NCBI GenBank assembly: GCA_017936285.1
Contig: JAGBFU010000018.1
Span: 1 to 64,000, forward strand
Origin: Marinifilaceae bacterium
GTDB lineage: Bacteria; Bacteroidota; Bacteroidia; Bacteroidales; Marinifilaceae
Length of the DNA stretch: 64,000 nucleotides
Direction of reading: 5' to 3'
A program made the position numbers and the translations under genes. Shown in pieces: positions 18,687 to 29,089 of the stretch. The notes below the pieces were generated by a model, which had not been told where the DNA came from, did no database searches, and was given only the letters and a program-made list of their open reading frames with translations. The first letter of the stretch is position 1; every line of letters begins with the position of its first letter.

Positions 18687-19040
18687 TTAAGCTTGCTCTT
18701 TTACCTTAGCGATAATAGCAGCAAAAGCCTCTGGCTGGTTCATAGCCAAATCAGCAAGAACCTTACGATTCATACCGATATCCATCTTGTGAACCAATCC
18801 CATAAATTGAGAGTAAGACATTCCCTCCATTCTCACTGCAGCGTTGATTCTTTGAATCCACAATGCACGGAACTCGGATTTCTTTTTACGTCTGTCACGG
18901 AATGCGTATGTTAATCCCTTCTCATAGGTATTTTTCGCAACGGTCCAGACATTTGATCTTGAACCAAAGTATCCTCTGGTCTCTTTTAAAACCTTTTTTC
19001 TACGGGCTCTTGAAGCCACCGCGTTTTTTGCTCTTGGCAT
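18687..19040 (-). CDS. rplT: 50S ribosomal protein L20
   Basis: The 117-residue L20 is needed early in assembly of the large subunit. The basic N-terminus ([16 protein letters not shown]) and the LWIQRINAA segment are typical. It is the last gene of thrS-infC-rpmI-rplT, 87 bases after rpmI. Confidence 0.97.
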   Translation of the reverse strand: MPRAKNAVASRARRKKVLKETRGYFGSRSNVWTVAKNTYEKGLTYAFRDRRKKKSEFRALWIQRINAAVRMEGMSYSQFMGLVHKMDIGMNRKVLADLAMNQPEAFAAIIAKVKEQA

Positions 19041-19127
19041 AATTCTTCGTTTTTTTGAATGAAAGCGCCGTTTCTCAACGAACTTAATACTCTCATCCGG
19101 GTTAATAAATTAAGTTAGTTGAACCAA

Positions 19128-19322
19128 TTACATGCACAACATTGCTCTTACAGAAGCTACGTTATCTCCGTGAACGGTTGCTGAGTTGGTAAGATTTCTC
19201 TTTTGCTTTGTAGTTTTCTTAGTCAAAATGTGACTTTTGAAAGCGTGTTTTCTTTTAAATTTACCAGTAGCGGTAATAGCAAAACGCTTTTTAGCGCTAC
19301 TTACGGTCTTCATTTTTGGCAT
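19128..19322 (-). CDS. rpmI: 50S ribosomal protein L35
   Basis: The 64-residue L35 starts [14 protein letters not shown] and has the basic [12 protein letters not shown] segment. It is in its usual place between infC and rplT. The 106-base gap before it contains a short palindrome (GCGACA, one base, TGTCGC at 19360-19372), which could fold in the operon mRNA. Confidence 0.96.
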   Translation of the reverse strand: MPKMKTVSSAKKRFAITATGKFKRKHAFKSHILTKKTTKQKRNLTNSATVHGDNVASVRAMLCM

Positions 19323-19428
19323 CTTCTCTTCAATTTAGATTGTTAATATATACTTACAGGCGACATTGTCGCTCAGACCTTCTTTGAATCTGTTTATATT
19401 TTATTGTTAATAAATTTTAAACAGTTTC

Positions 19429-19974
19429 TTATTTCTTTGGAGTCAACATTACGAACATCTTCTTACCCTCAAGTCTCGGCTCAGACTCCAATTTTCCATA
19501 GTCTTCCAAAGCCTCAACAAAACGGGTCAACAAATCTGTTCCCTGATCCTTAAACAAAATTGAACGTCCTTTGAAGAATACATAGGCACGCACTTTTGCA
19601 CCCTCTTGCAGGAATTCCTGAGCATGCATCACCTTGAAATTGAAATCGTGATCATCAGTCTGCTGTCCGAAACGTATCTCCTTTACAACCACCTTTACGC
19701 TCTTAGCCTTTATCTCCTTCTGTTTCTTCTTCAATTGATAAAGGAACTTGCTATAGTCAATTATTCGACATACCGGGGGATTTGCATTGGGCGATATTTC
19801 AACCAAATCCAACCCCATCTCATCGGCCATGGCCAATGCCTGACGCAAAGGGTAAACTGCTGATTCAATATCATCACCTACCACACGAACCTGGGTAGCA
19901 TGAATCATTTCATTAATTCTGTGTTGTGGCTCTTTTCCCACTTGATTGTTGCGGCCTTTGTTAAACTCCACCAT
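19429..19974 (-). CDS. infC: Translation initiation factor IF-3
   Basis: It binds the 30S subunit, checks start codon pairing and keeps subunits apart. The N-terminal domain includes HRINEMI and VRVVGDD, and the C-terminal domain includes [14 protein letters not shown]. The 181 residues are complete. The start is the ATG at 19974, not the unusual AUU used in enterobacteria. It lies 33 bases after thrS. Confidence 0.96.
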   Translation of the reverse strand: MVEFNKGRNNQVGKEPQHRINEMIHATQVRVVGDDIESAVYPLRQALAMADEMGLDLVEISPNANPPVCRIIDYSKFLYQLKKKQKEIKAKSVKVVVKEIRFGQQTDDHDFNFKVMHAQEFLQEGAKVRAYVFFKGRSILFKDQGTDLLTRFVEALEDYGKLESEPRLEGKKMFVMLTPKK

Positions 19975-20007
19975 TCTTTTTTGCTAATTAAACCTCCTTA
20001 CTATATT

Positions 20008-21960
20008 TTAAAAACTATACAAACTTCTTGTTTGAGCATCAACCTCATCGCTTATCAACTTGATAAACTCGTTTACACTCATTGCTCCTTTATCTCCCTC
20101 TCCCTGACGACGAACAGATACACTGTTTGCAGCAGCCTCATTCTCGCCTACGATAAGCATATACGGAATCTTTTTCAACTCGTTATCACGAATCTTTCTT
20201 CCAATCTTCTCGTTACGATCGTCAACAGAGACTCTTACATCAGCCATATTCATGACATTGGCAATCTGGTGAGCGTACTCATTGTACTTCTCACTGATTG
20301 GCAATATTATTGCCTGCTCAGGGGTCAACCACAATGGGAACTTACCTCCTGTATGCTCGATAAGCACGGCAACAAAACGCTCCATACTTCCAAAAGGGGC
20401 ACGGTGAATCATTACCGGCCTGTGCTTCAGGTTATCTGCACCGGTGTACTCCAAACCGAAACGCTCAGGCAGGTTATAGTCTACCTGGATTGTTCCCAAT
20501 TGCCATTTACGACCTATTGCATCCTTAATCATGAAGTCCAACTTAGGACCATAGAATGCAGCCTCGCCATACTCAACAACAGTCTTCAATCCCTTCTCCT
20601 CAGCAGCCTCGATAATGGCACGCTCTGCACGTTCCCAGTTCTCATCGCTACCGATATATTTCTCGGTATTGTTCGGGTCACGCAGTGATACCTGTGCTGT
20701 AAACTCAGAGAAGTTCAAAGCCTTGAAGATGATAAAGATAATGTCAATAACCTTTTTGAACTCATCCTTAATCTGCTCAGGCATACAGAACAAGTGAGCA
20801 TCATCCTGAGTAAATCCACGTACACGTGTCAATCCATGCAACTCTCCACTCTGCTCATAACGATACACAGTTCCAAACTCTGCAAAACGGATTGGAAGAT
20901 CCTTGTATGAACGTGGTTTTGTCTTATATATCTCACAGTGGTGAGGACAGTTCATTGGTTTTAGCATAAACTCCTCTCCCTCTTGTGGAGTGGTGATTAC
21001 CTGGAAGCTATCTTTACCATACTTCTGGTAGTGACCAGAGGTTTTATAAAGGTTCACATTTCCAATATGAGGAGTAATTACCTGCTGATAGCCATACTGC
21101 TTCTGAACTTTACGCAAGAAGGTCTCAAGACGATCACGCAACATGGTTCCCTTTGGCAACCACAATGGCAATCCCTGACCCACATTAGTCGAGAATGCAA
21201 AAAGCTCCATCTCTTTACCAATCTTACGGTGGTCGCGCTTTTTAGCCTCCTCCATAACAGCAATCCAGTCTGTGAGCATCTGCTGTTTTGGGAATGAGAT
21301 TCCGTAAATACGGGTAAGCATCTTGTTGTGCTCATCTCCACGCCAATATGCACCGGCAAGGCTGGTCAGTTTGATAGCCTTGATATACGATGTATCCGGC
21401 AAGTGAGGTCCGCGGCACAAATCGGTAAATGTACCATTTTTGTAGTATGTAATTGTACCATCCTCCAGATCATTGATCAACTCAACCTTGTAAGTCTCAT
21501 TGATAGAACCGAAATGCTCTAAAGCATCGCACTTTGGAACATCGATACGCACCATCTGCTCCTTTTGACGAGCCAGCTCCAACATCTTAGCACCAATCAC
21601 ATCCAAATCCTTATCGGTAAGCACCACACCCTCGCCCGGATCCACATCATAGTAGAATCCATTCTCAATAGCTGGTCCGATACCAAATTTTGTATTTGGA
21701 TACAACTGCTGCAAAGCCTCTGCCAACAAGTGTGCCGAGGTGTGCCAGAAAGTGTGACGGCCCTCCTCGTCATCCCAGGTATAAAACTTTATCTCTGCAT
21801 CATTATTTATGGGGCGTGTCAAATCCCAGGTCTCGCCATTAACAGAAACCGACAACGCCTCTTTCGCCAATTTATTGCTGATTGCCTTTGCAATCTCTAA
21901 TCCTGTAACTCCGCTCTCAAACTCACGGATATTACCATCGGGAAACTTAATATTCACCAT
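20008..21960 (-). CDS. thrS: Threonine--tRNA ligase
   Basis: It charges tRNA-Thr. The frame opens at 22023, but a TACCTTTG promoter box at 21986-21993 lies inside that extension, so the start is the ATG at 21960 (650 residues, starting MVNIKFPDG). Domains run TGS, editing ([11 protein letters not shown] with the zinc-type HxxxH), class II catalytic core ([27 protein letters not shown]) and anticodon-binding domain. It leads the thrS-infC-rpmI-rplT operon. Three threonine tRNA genes are found elsewhere in the window. Confidence 0.96.
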   Translation of the reverse strand: MVNIKFPDGNIREFESGVTGLEIAKAISNKLAKEALSVSVNGETWDLTRPINNDAEIKFYTWDDEEGRHTFWHTSAHLLAEALQQLYPNTKFGIGPAIENGFYYDVDPGEGVVLTDKDLDVIGAKMLELARQKEQMVRIDVPKCDALEHFGSINETYKVELINDLEDGTITYYKNGTFTDLCRGPHLPDTSYIKAIKLTSLAGAYWRGDEHNKMLTRIYGISFPKQQMLTDWIAVMEEAKKRDHRKIGKEMELFAFSTNVGQGLPLWLPKGTMLRDRLETFLRKVQKQYGYQQVITPHIGNVNLYKTSGHYQKYGKDSFQVITTPQEGEEFMLKPMNCPHHCEIYKTKPRSYKDLPIRFAEFGTVYRYEQSGELHGLTRVRGFTQDDAHLFCMPEQIKDEFKKVIDIIFIIFKALNFSEFTAQVSLRDPNNTEKYIGSDENWERAERAIIEAAEEKGLKTVVEYGEAAFYGPKLDFMIKDAIGRKWQLGTIQVDYNLPERFGLEYTGADNLKHRPVMIHRAPFGSMERFVAVLIEHTGGKFPLWLTPEQAIILPISEKYNEYAHQIANVMNMADVRVSVDDRNEKIGRKIRDNELKKIPYMLIVGENEAAANSVSVRRQGEGDKGAMSVNEFIKLISDEVDAQTRSLYSF

Positions 21961-21985
21961 AATTTGTCTTTTACAAACCGAATTG

Positions 21986-21993
21986 CAAAGGTA
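21986..21993 (-). promoter_or_regulatory. -7 box of the thrS promoter
   Basis: TACCTTTG on the minus strand, 25 bases before the chosen ATG; no good -33 TTTG. It fixes the thrS start at 21960. No T-box-like leader fits in the short transcript leader. Confidence 0.6.
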
Positions 21994-22036
21994 ACTATTT
22001 TTTTCATTTGTAGTATCTTTCACCCCAATTTTATAC

Positions 22037-22044
22037 TAATTTTG
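22037..22044 (+). promoter_or_regulatory. -7 box of the folC promoter
   Basis: TAATTTTG on the plus strand, 29 bases before the folC ATG; no TTTG at the expected -33 position. Divergent from the thrS promoter. Confidence 0.45.
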
Positions 22045-22073
22045 TCGCTATATTTAAAAAGTAAGCTAAAGTA

Positions 22074-23357
22074 ATGGACTATTCACAAACTACAGAGTGG
22101 CTATTCTCGCAACTCCCGATGTATCAGAGGGAAGGAAAAACAGCATATAAAGCCGACCTGGAGAACTCTACTATTCTGGATTCCAGATTCGGCCATCCAC
22201 ACAGAAAATATAAAACCATTCATGTTGCCGGAACCAACGGTAAAGGATCAGTTTCGCACATGCTGGCATCAATTTTTCAGCAGGCAGGCTATAAAACAGG
22301 TCTGTACACCTCGCCCCATCTGAAAGATTTTCGCGAAAGAATAAAGATTAACGGTCGGGAGATTCCCGAAGAGTACGTTACCGGTTTTGTATGCAAGAAT
22401 CGAGAGTTCTTTGAAAACCTCCATCCATCTTTTTTTGAGATGACATCGACAATGGCATTCTGCTGGTTTGCAGATGAAAATGTGGACATTGCAATCATTG
22501 AGGTAGGTTTGGGCGGACGCCTTGACTCTACAAACGTAATTACGCCCGAACTATCAATAATAACCAATATTTCACTCGACCACACTGCCCTGCTCGGCAC
22601 TACTTTGGAACAGATTGCAACCGAAAAGGCCGGCATCATCAAACAGGGTGTCCCTGTTGTCGTTGGAAGTTACAATCCCCGATACGCCCACATCCTTACC
22701 GAGACCGCTATAGGCGAGGCCTCGCCCATAACCTTTGCATCACAAAACTGGAGCAACCTTTCATATGGAGAGACAACTACCTATACACGCCATAATACCG
22801 ACTCCCTAACAGAGCGATACAAGGATATACAATGCGAACTCAAGGGAGGGTATCAAATCGAAAATATTGCAACCGTATTGGAGGCAATTCACACACTGAA
22901 AGAGCGAGGATTTACTTTCAGCGAAAACAATGTGATTCAAGGCATTGCTAATGTTGTAACAAACACACGTCTGATGGGACGCTGGCAAATTCTAAAGCAA
23001 AAGCCCTACACTGTTTGCGACACCGGACACAACCCGGGAGCCTTTGAACATCTGGTAAAGCAGATGAGCGCACATACACACGAAAAGCTCAGAATCGTAA
23101 TAGGAATGGTAAGTGATAAAGATATCGAAACGGTCATATCCATGTTACCGAAAGATGCACTTTACTACTTCTGTAAACCATCCATCAAAAGGGCTATGGA
23201 CGAGGTCTCTCTGATGGATATAGGAAAGAGACATAATCTTACCGGCAATGCATACCCCACAGTCCAGGAGGCATACACTGCCGCCATGAACGAGGCCTCG
23301 CCAAATGATATGATCTATATTGGAGGCAGTACATTTGTAGTCGCCGAGGTATTGTAA
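22074..23357 (+). CDS. folC: Folylpolyglutamate/dihydrofolate synthase
   Basis: It adds glutamate to dihydropteroate and to reduced folates, using ATP. The P-loop is GTNGKGSVSH near residue 56. The omega-loop region (TSPHLKDFRERI) and EVGLGGRLDSTN are present, as is the C-terminal Mur-ligase domain with DTGHNPGAFEHL. The 427 residues are full length. Only 22 bases separate it from the transporter gene downstream. Confidence 0.95.
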   Translation: MDYSQTTEWLFSQLPMYQREGKTAYKADLENSTILDSRFGHPHRKYKTIHVAGTNGKGSVSHMLASIFQQAGYKTGLYTSPHLKDFRERIKINGREIPEEYVTGFVCKNREFFENLHPSFFEMTSTMAFCWFADENVDIAIIEVGLGGRLDSTNVITPELSIITNISLDHTALLGTTLEQIATEKAGIIKQGVPVVVGSYNPRYAHILTETAIGEASPITFASQNWSNLSYGETTTYTRHNTDSLTERYKDIQCELKGGYQIENIATVLEAIHTLKERGFTFSENNVIQGIANVVTNTRLMGRWQILKQKPYTVCDTGHNPGAFEHLVKQMSAHTHEKLRIVIGMVSDKDIETVISMLPKDALYYFCKPSIKRAMDEVSLMDIGKRHNLTGNAYPTVQEAYTAAMNEASPNDMIYIGGSTFVVAEVL

Positions 23358-23379
23358 ATCAACAATTAAACTTTTAACT

Positions 23380-24279
23380 ATGTGGGTTATACCGGCATTT
23401 ATCTCAGCCGCACTTTTAGGTTTGTACGATGTATCAAAGAAGCACTCTCTGAATGGGAATGCGGTGATTCCTGTGCTATTTTTAAATGTACTGTTTTGTT
23501 GCATATTGTTTGTCCCATTGATTATCCTGTCATATAACACCGACACCCTTCAAGGCACAATCTTCCAGGCACCACCGGTAAAATGGAGCGACCAGCCATA
23601 CCTGATTGCCAAGGCCATAATTGTATTATCATCGTGGATAACAGCCTATTTTGCCATAAAACACCTTCCTATCACTTTAACATCGCCCATCAAGGCGACA
23701 CAACCTCTGGTTACTTTGGTAACTGCCATGATAATCTTCGGGGAGCGACTTAACGGATGGCAATGGTGCGGTGTTTTACTTGGATTGAGCTCAATATACC
23801 TGCTCTCGGTATCGGGCAAAAAGGATGGCATCAACTTTAAGAGCAACAAATGGGTATGGCTGATGATTCTTTCAGTTTTAACCGGATCTGCAAGCGGACT
23901 ATACGACAAATACCTGATTCAATATGCTGAAATCGACAAAATCACCACTCAGGTATGGTACAACTTTTACCAATTGATAATTATGGGTATCATGTTACTA
24001 TTTCTGTGGTATCCCAAACGTAAACAGAGCACTCCGTTTCACTGGAGCTGGTCTATTCCACTTATAAGCATTTTCCTTACCGCCGCCGACTTTGTTTACT
24101 TTTACGCACTCTCGGAGGGGGGTATGATATCTATTGTTTCCCTCATCCGCCGAAGCAGCGTAATTGTCTCATTCACGGCAGGAGCCATACTCTTCAAAGA
24201 GAAAAACCTAAAGACAAAGATTATCGATTTACTTCTGATACTGCTCGGAATGGTACTGATATATTTTGGTACAGAATAG
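23380..24279 (+). CDS. EamA/DMT family transporter
   Basis: A 299-residue inner-membrane protein with about ten predicted hydrophobic helices arranged as two repeats, as in the drug/metabolite transporter superfamily. The first repeat contains SPIKATQPLVTLVTA and the second contains a matching segment near LIRRSSVIVSFTAG. The substrate cannot be inferred. It follows folC by 22 bases and probably shares its transcript. Confidence 0.85.
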   Translation: MWVIPAFISAALLGLYDVSKKHSLNGNAVIPVLFLNVLFCCILFVPLIILSYNTDTLQGTIFQAPPVKWSDQPYLIAKAIIVLSSWITAYFAIKHLPITLTSPIKATQPLVTLVTAMIIFGERLNGWQWCGVLLGLSSIYLLSVSGKKDGINFKSNKWVWLMILSVLTGSASGLYDKYLIQYAEIDKITTQVWYNFYQLIIMGIMLLFLWYPKRKQSTPFHWSWSIPLISIFLTAADFVYFYALSEGGMISIVSLIRRSSVIVSFTAGAILFKEKNLKTKIIDLLLILLGMVLIYFGTE

Positions 24280-24361
24280 CTAAAGCTGAATAAATGGTTT
24301 TGGAGTGTAAAAATATTTCCCAAATAATTATGAAATAAATTTCAAACAGAGGCTAAATTGC

Positions 24362-24369
24362 TATCTTTG
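24362..24369 (+). promoter_or_regulatory. -7 box for the DUF6057 gene
   Basis: TATCTTTG, an exact -7 match, 30 bases before the ATG at 24400. Its position inside a longer open frame from a TTG at 24358 shows the true start is 24400. Confidence 0.6.
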
Positions 24370-24399
24370 TACCTTATTATTAAAGAACAAATAACTAAT

Positions 24400-26259
24400 A
24401 TGAAAAGATACATAAAAAAAGCGACACCGGTTGCCATATTCGCAACAATATGGGCCGTACTCTTCTTCTGCGGAAGATATATGCTATACCTTCAGGAGCA
24501 GATGCAACTATTCCAGAACGAATGGAACTACTTCATTGACAACTGTCAGTACAATGCAGGATTTGCCCAAATGGTAAGCGAATTCTTTGTACAATTTTAC
24601 CATTTGCCATGGTTAGGCACTATGTTGATAGCATTTGTTATCACTATTACCATATACGCATTTAAAAGCATCCTGATAAAGGCCGGCGCAACAAAAGGTA
24701 TTATGCCAATGGCCACTACGCCTGCTATTCCACTGATATACTCACTTATAACCAGCGAATGCACATTCAGCATGATTCAGTTTGCCATTGCTATCTGGGG
24801 CAGTGCGCTAATTGTACAAATCCCTTCGAAGTGGAGAACAGTTGTAACCACAGTAACCGCTCCATTTCTATTCTGGCTATGCGGAGCTCCGGCTATTCTG
24901 TTACCGCTATTTACAATTATCATTGCAATAAACGAGAAGTGCACATTCAAAAACATTGCAATAAATATAATTCCATTAATCGCTTATCTGATATTTGGAT
25001 ACATCGGAATAAGAGTTGGGTTTATTGGCTCTTTTGACCATTTCCTGAACCACACATTGCATAAGATGACACTGAAGACTCTACGCGACCCACAACCCAT
25101 GGTTATGGTTGGCTGGAGCTCTGCTATCATTATTGTAACACTTATTCCTATTTTAAAGAGAGTCAGATTCTCTGAGGAACAATGGTTCAATTATGCTTCA
25201 CAGCTTATAATCCTCCTGATTATGGGAGCTGTTGTATGGTGTGGTCCCGACAAAACCTACACCACCGGAGTAACAATCAAAGAGTACAATCTATGGGGTA
25301 AACTTCACTATCTGTACACTCAGGGCCGTTACCAGGAGTTATTAGATATGTACCAGGAGAGTGCACCCAAAGGAATTATTGAGAGTAACTATATAAATCT
25401 TGCACTCTACCGCGAGGGGCGCCTTCTTGACGACTTTTTCAAATACTCTCCGGTAGGTCACACATCTCTATTAACCCGTTGGGCAGACGCGCCATTCCCA
25501 ATAGCGTTCCTATGGGGAGAGGTAAACAGCGAGATGGGATACATTGCCAAATCGGGACAGACCGCATATGAGGGAAATGTTTTAAGTGGTCCGCGCGGCT
25601 CATCAATGTTTACTAAGATTCTTGTTGAGAGCGAGATCATTATGCGTAACTATAAAGTGGCAGAGAAATACATTACAGCTCTCGAAAACACAATATTCTA
25701 CAAAGAGTGGGCAACAGCACAACGTGCATTCCTGAGCGATCAAGCTGTTGCTCAGAATGAATACTACTCTTCTAAACGCAAATGTATAATGAAGGGCAAT
25801 CAGGTAATGGCTCTAACCGATGAATTGAAGTTGATGCAAGCCATAATCCGAACAAACCCAAAACATAAATCCACATTCAACTTTGCTTCACTTATGACAC
25901 TTTCAGCAGGTGTTATACCGGCATTCCGCGAGGTAATAACAAGCGGAGTGGAGAGTAGGAATTTCATGCCACCATACCACAAAACCATACAAGAGGGTAT
26001 TGTAGCTGCATATAACCAATATCCGGTATTCTGGAATTTCTACAAAGTCAACACCTCTACTCAGAATGACTATAAAGAGTTTGCCGAGGCTCTTAAAACA
26101 CGCAATGCAAACCCGATGAGTACAAATGCAATAATCTCCAAGAACCAACATCGATACTGGTTCTACATAGAGACACTTAAACAGAGAGTAGAACAACAAC
26201 AAAAACAGGGCCAGTCCACCATGGAAAACCTTCCACAGAGTGAGCGTCCAAATAACTAA
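24400..26259 (+). CDS. DUF6057 family membrane protein
   Basis: A 619-residue protein with a membrane N-terminal half (about ten hydrophobic segments up to about residue 285) and a soluble alpha-helical C-terminal half with repeat-like features (LHYLYTQGRYQELLDMY, MRNYKVAEKYITALEN), perhaps TPR-like. I recognise it as DUF6057, which in Bacteroidales is followed by a PD40/TolB-like lipoprotein, as here 23 bases downstream. The function is unknown. The soluble half may face the periplasm and contact the neighbour's product. Confidence 0.75.
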   Translation: MKRYIKKATPVAIFATIWAVLFFCGRYMLYLQEQMQLFQNEWNYFIDNCQYNAGFAQMVSEFFVQFYHLPWLGTMLIAFVITITIYAFKSILIKAGATKGIMPMATTPAIPLIYSLITSECTFSMIQFAIAIWGSALIVQIPSKWRTVVTTVTAPFLFWLCGAPAILLPLFTIIIAINEKCTFKNIAINIIPLIAYLIFGYIGIRVGFIGSFDHFLNHTLHKMTLKTLRDPQPMVMVGWSSAIIIVTLIPILKRVRFSEEQWFNYASQLIILLIMGAVVWCGPDKTYTTGVTIKEYNLWGKLHYLYTQGRYQELLDMYQESAPKGIIESNYINLALYREGRLLDDFFKYSPVGHTSLLTRWADAPFPIAFLWGEVNSEMGYIAKSGQTAYEGNVLSGPRGSSMFTKILVESEIIMRNYKVAEKYITALENTIFYKEWATAQRAFLSDQAVAQNEYYSSKRKCIMKGNQVMALTDELKLMQAIIRTNPKHKSTFNFASLMTLSAGVIPAFREVITSGVESRNFMPPYHKTIQEGIVAAYNQYPVFWNFYKVNTSTQNDYKEFAEALKTRNANPMSTNAIISKNQHRYWFYIETLKQRVEQQQKQGQSTMENLPQSERPNN

Positions 26260-26282
26260 TCAAAACACTGTATAATTCAGAT

Positions 26283-27782
26283 ATGAAAAGAGGATATATA
26301 AACCGAATCGTGTTTGGAGCAACCATACTACTATTTATAGCTGCTTGCTCCAATAGCCATGAGATAAAGAGTGAAATCAATCGTACGTGTGCCATATACC
26401 CAAATTACATGGGATCAACAGTGCCATACAATATCGCTCCCCTAAATATGTACACCGATAGTATCCGAGAGGGTTTTGTAATGGTCACCGCCAAACACTC
26501 CGACCAAATTCTATACTTTAAAATCAAAAACAACACCGTAAAGTTTACTCCGAACAAATGGCGCAACCTGTTGGAGGCAAACAAGGGACACCAGATACAG
26601 TTTACTTTTGTAAACAGCAAGGGCGAAGCCTATCGTCCTTTTATTATCAAGGTGGCAGAAGAGCCTATAGACAAATATGTTGCATATCGTCTGATAGAAC
26701 CGGGTTTCCAGCACTGGAGCGAAATGGGACTATACCAACGAGACCTTGAGAGTTTTAAACAAAGTGCAATCATAGAGAATAAAAATACCAACTACTCTTG
26801 TATGAATTGTCACTCTTTTGGAAACAGAGACCCACAAAATATGCTGTTTCACATTCGCAGCACTGAGTATGCCGGAACATACGTATGGGTTAATGGTGTG
26901 ATGGAGAAACTCAATACAAAAACTCCACAAACCATATCTGCTTTGGTTTACCCATCATGGCACCCAACCAATCGCTACATAGCCTTCTCTGTAAACGACA
27001 CCAAACAGACCTTCTATGTTAATAATCCCGACAAGATTGAGGTATTTGACTATAAATCAGACGTAGTCGTATATGATGTTGAGAAGCATGAAATGGTAAC
27101 AGCTCCACAACTCTTCAGTAAAGCTTCATTTGAAACTTTCCCAACATTTTCGGCAGATGGTAAAACACTATACTTCTGTAGTGCCGACTCAACCAGAATG
27201 CCACACAATCTGGAGCAGGTAAAGTATGCACTATGTGCCATTGAATTTAACCCTGAAACTCGCGAGTTCGGGAACAGAGTTGACACATTGTATAAGTCAG
27301 AGACATCAAGTGCTACCCTTCCAAGAGTATCTCCTGATGGGAAATACCTACTGTTTACTGTTGGAAACTATGGAAACTTCCATATTTGGCACAAAAGTTC
27401 AAATTTATGGCTGTACGATATAAATACCGGAGAGTGTGAGAATGCCCGTCGATGGAATAGCATGGATGTTGAAAGCTACCACTCATGGAGTAGCAACAGC
27501 CGATGGGTAGTATTCAGTACCCGACGCGACGATAATCTGCATACCCGCCTGTTTATAGGATATATCAGCGCAGATGGGACTATGGGACGTCCTTTTATGT
27601 TACCTCAAGAGGATCCTATGCACAACAAGCGTTTGATGAAATCGTACAATATTCCCGAATTCGTTAATGGTAAAATTGATGAAAAGGGGTATGAGGTTCG
27701 CAATGCTACCTCGGCAATTGATTTGAAATTTGCAACCGATATACCTACGGATATGACCAGCGGAGCGTCGGTAAAGAAGTAG
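26283..27782 (+). CDS. TolB-like propeller lipoprotein with one CxxCH heme motif
   Basis: A 499-residue lipoprotein: the lipobox LFIAAC puts the lipid on Cys22. One CMNCH motif at residues 173-177 is a c-type heme attachment site. The second half has repeated PD40/WD40-like blades (YPSWHPTNRYIAFS, FPTFSADGKTLYF, PRVSPDGKYLLF, HSWSSNSRWVVFS). The likely picture is a periplasmic or outer-membrane propeller carrying one heme. It is the second gene of the pair with the DUF6057 protein and is followed by a terminator. The heme itself is inferred from the motif only. Confidence 0.78.
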   Translation: MKRGYINRIVFGATILLFIAACSNSHEIKSEINRTCAIYPNYMGSTVPYNIAPLNMYTDSIREGFVMVTAKHSDQILYFKIKNNTVKFTPNKWRNLLEANKGHQIQFTFVNSKGEAYRPFIIKVAEEPIDKYVAYRLIEPGFQHWSEMGLYQRDLESFKQSAIIENKNTNYSCMNCHSFGNRDPQNMLFHIRSTEYAGTYVWVNGVMEKLNTKTPQTISALVYPSWHPTNRYIAFSVNDTKQTFYVNNPDKIEVFDYKSDVVVYDVEKHEMVTAPQLFSKASFETFPTFSADGKTLYFCSADSTRMPHNLEQVKYALCAIEFNPETREFGNRVDTLYKSETSSATLPRVSPDGKYLLFTVGNYGNFHIWHKSSNLWLYDINTGECENARRWNSMDVESYHSWSSNSRWVVFSTRRDDNLHTRLFIGYISADGTMGRPFMLPQEDPMHNKRLMKSYNIPEFVNGKIDEKGYEVRNATSAIDLKFATDIPTDMTSGASVKK

Positions 27783-27792
27783 GGACAAAAAC

Positions 27793-27820
27793 AAAGAGTT
27801 TCGCCATTGCGAAACTCTTT
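27793..27820. terminator. Bidirectional terminator
   Basis: A perfect 12-bp inverted repeat with a 4-base loop (AAAGAGTTTCGC and its complement). It is followed by ATTTTT on the plus strand, and by TTTGTTTTT on the minus strand. It sits between two convergent genes and can serve both. Confidence 0.88.
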
Positions 27821-27846
27821 ATTTTTATCACCGATCACCTCACAAC

Positions 27847-28950
27847 TTATTTATAAGCAATACATTCAACCTCGATAAGCCATCCCGGACGACATACCGG
27901 CGCCCATGTAATTACCATTGGAATATCGGGGAAACGAATATCAAATATTCCCTTGACAGCATCATAATCTGCTATGTCACGAATATAGACAATCATCTGC
28001 GCAATATCCTCCTCTCCGGCTCCTGCCTCAGAGAGAAGCGCATCAACATTATCCATCATACGCTCAATCTGTCCATCAATATCTCCGGGAGCAACAATAG
28101 CACCTCTGCTATCTATACTTGCTGTTCCACTGATAAGGATCTGAGTTCTGTCATCGAAATGGAGAGCAGTTCCACGCTCAAAGGTAACTCCATATAGACT
28201 GGTCGGACTTAAATTGTCATAGGCATACAGATACTGTATATCCTTATCCTTTAACCCCTCAACCGCATACGCATCCATACATACAAGATTCTCGTGTCGC
28301 TCACACACTCCATTGATACCAGTACTTGCTATGTAATGAGTGTTATTTGTCAACCCCCACTCCTCAAACAGATCCTTACGAGCACGAACAACTCCGCCAT
28401 AATTGATATCAACGTCACGGACAAAAATCCATGTACGCATACAATTCTGCTCAACAGACATATCTTTATGCTTTAACATCTCGTTATACTCACGAAATAT
28501 CTGCGACATCTGCTGTTGAGAATCAGCCTTGGCTGACATAAATGAGGTATCAAAACGATAGGTATGACGTCTTGTCTTAACCACTCCATCATCACAACTC
28601 AGGCCACTGCCTTTCATTAACCAAACCCACATCACAGCTTTACTGCCATCAAGCGGAGGCTGCTGGATTATTGAAACTGCTGCATCGCCGGATGTGCTTA
28701 CCAACTTCCTTTGGGCAGCTATATCAGACAGAAAATAACGCTTAAAGACTGGCTTATAATCATCCATCTCTTCGGCATCTAGAATAATTTTCAATCCCTC
28801 ATCCAAGACAGAAAGAGTCTTCTCAATAGAGAGACATTTATCCAAAGGCTCTATCATCAAATGGCACTCCGACACTCCCGCCGTAACCTCGAACATCGAT
28901 GATTTAGCTAAAAATCCTATTTCGTTATCTGAATATTCTCCGTGTTTCAT
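27847..28950 (-). CDS. Two-domain Rid (YjgF/UK114) family protein
   Basis: The 367-residue protein ends in a RidA-like domain (about 250-367) with APVCRPGWLIEVECIA, the position of the Rid arginine. The N-terminal part is a related fold with RTWIFVRDVD near 190. The arrangement resembles the chorismatase (FkbO/Hyg5) side of the superfamily and Bacteroides proteins annotated only as Rid family. The reaction is not known: it may be imine hydrolysis or a chorismate-type lyase activity. It is monocistronic, with a good promoter. Confidence 0.7.
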   Translation of the reverse strand: MKHGEYSDNEIGFLAKSSMFEVTAGVSECHLMIEPLDKCLSIEKTLSVLDEGLKIILDAEEMDDYKPVFKRYFLSDIAAQRKLVSTSGDAAVSIIQQPPLDGSKAVMWVWLMKGSGLSCDDGVVKTRRHTYRFDTSFMSAKADSQQQMSQIFREYNEMLKHKDMSVEQNCMRTWIFVRDVDINYGGVVRARKDLFEEWGLTNNTHYIASTGINGVCERHENLVCMDAYAVEGLKDKDIQYLYAYDNLSPTSLYGVTFERGTALHFDDRTQILISGTASIDSRGAIVAPGDIDGQIERMMDNVDALLSEAGAGEEDIAQMIVYIRDIADYDAVKGIFDIRFPDIPMVITWAPVCRPGWLIEVECIAYK

Positions 28951-28957
28951 AGTCGCG

Positions 28958-28989
28958 CAAAGGTACGAAAAAAGCTCTATCTTACCAAA
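28958..28989 (-). promoter_or_regulatory. Promoter of the Rid family gene
   Basis: Minus-strand TTTG (28989-28986), 20 bases, TACCTTTG (28965-28958). The -7 box ends only 7 bases before the ATG at 28950, so the transcript may be leaderless or nearly so. Confidence 0.75.
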
Positions 28990-29021
28990 AAAAAGAGCCT
29001 ATATAAAATAGCGTTAATCCA

Positions 29022-29052
29022 TTTGTTATCAACATAACAAACACTATCTTTG
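29022..29052 (+). promoter_or_regulatory. Promoter of the DUF2027-Smr gene
   Basis: TTTG (29022-29025), 19 bases, TATCTTTG (29045-29052). Canonical Bacteroidota promoter, divergent from the Rid gene promoter; leader about 32 bases. Confidence 0.78.
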
Positions 29053-29089
29053 TAATAAGAAAAAGTATCAGTTAATATATAACATTATC

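Noticed and set aside
19360-19372. Palindrome in the infC-rpmI gap as an L20 leader
   Set aside because: Too short and simple to support a known ribosomal leader; noted only as a possible hairpin.
21961-22023. Longer ThrS starting at 22023
   Set aside because: A TACCTTTG promoter box lies inside the extension and the conserved N-terminus begins at 21960.
22037-22044. T-box or other riboswitch in the thrS-folC gap
   Set aside because: The gap is too short and shows no conserved T-box sequence or anti-terminator pairing.
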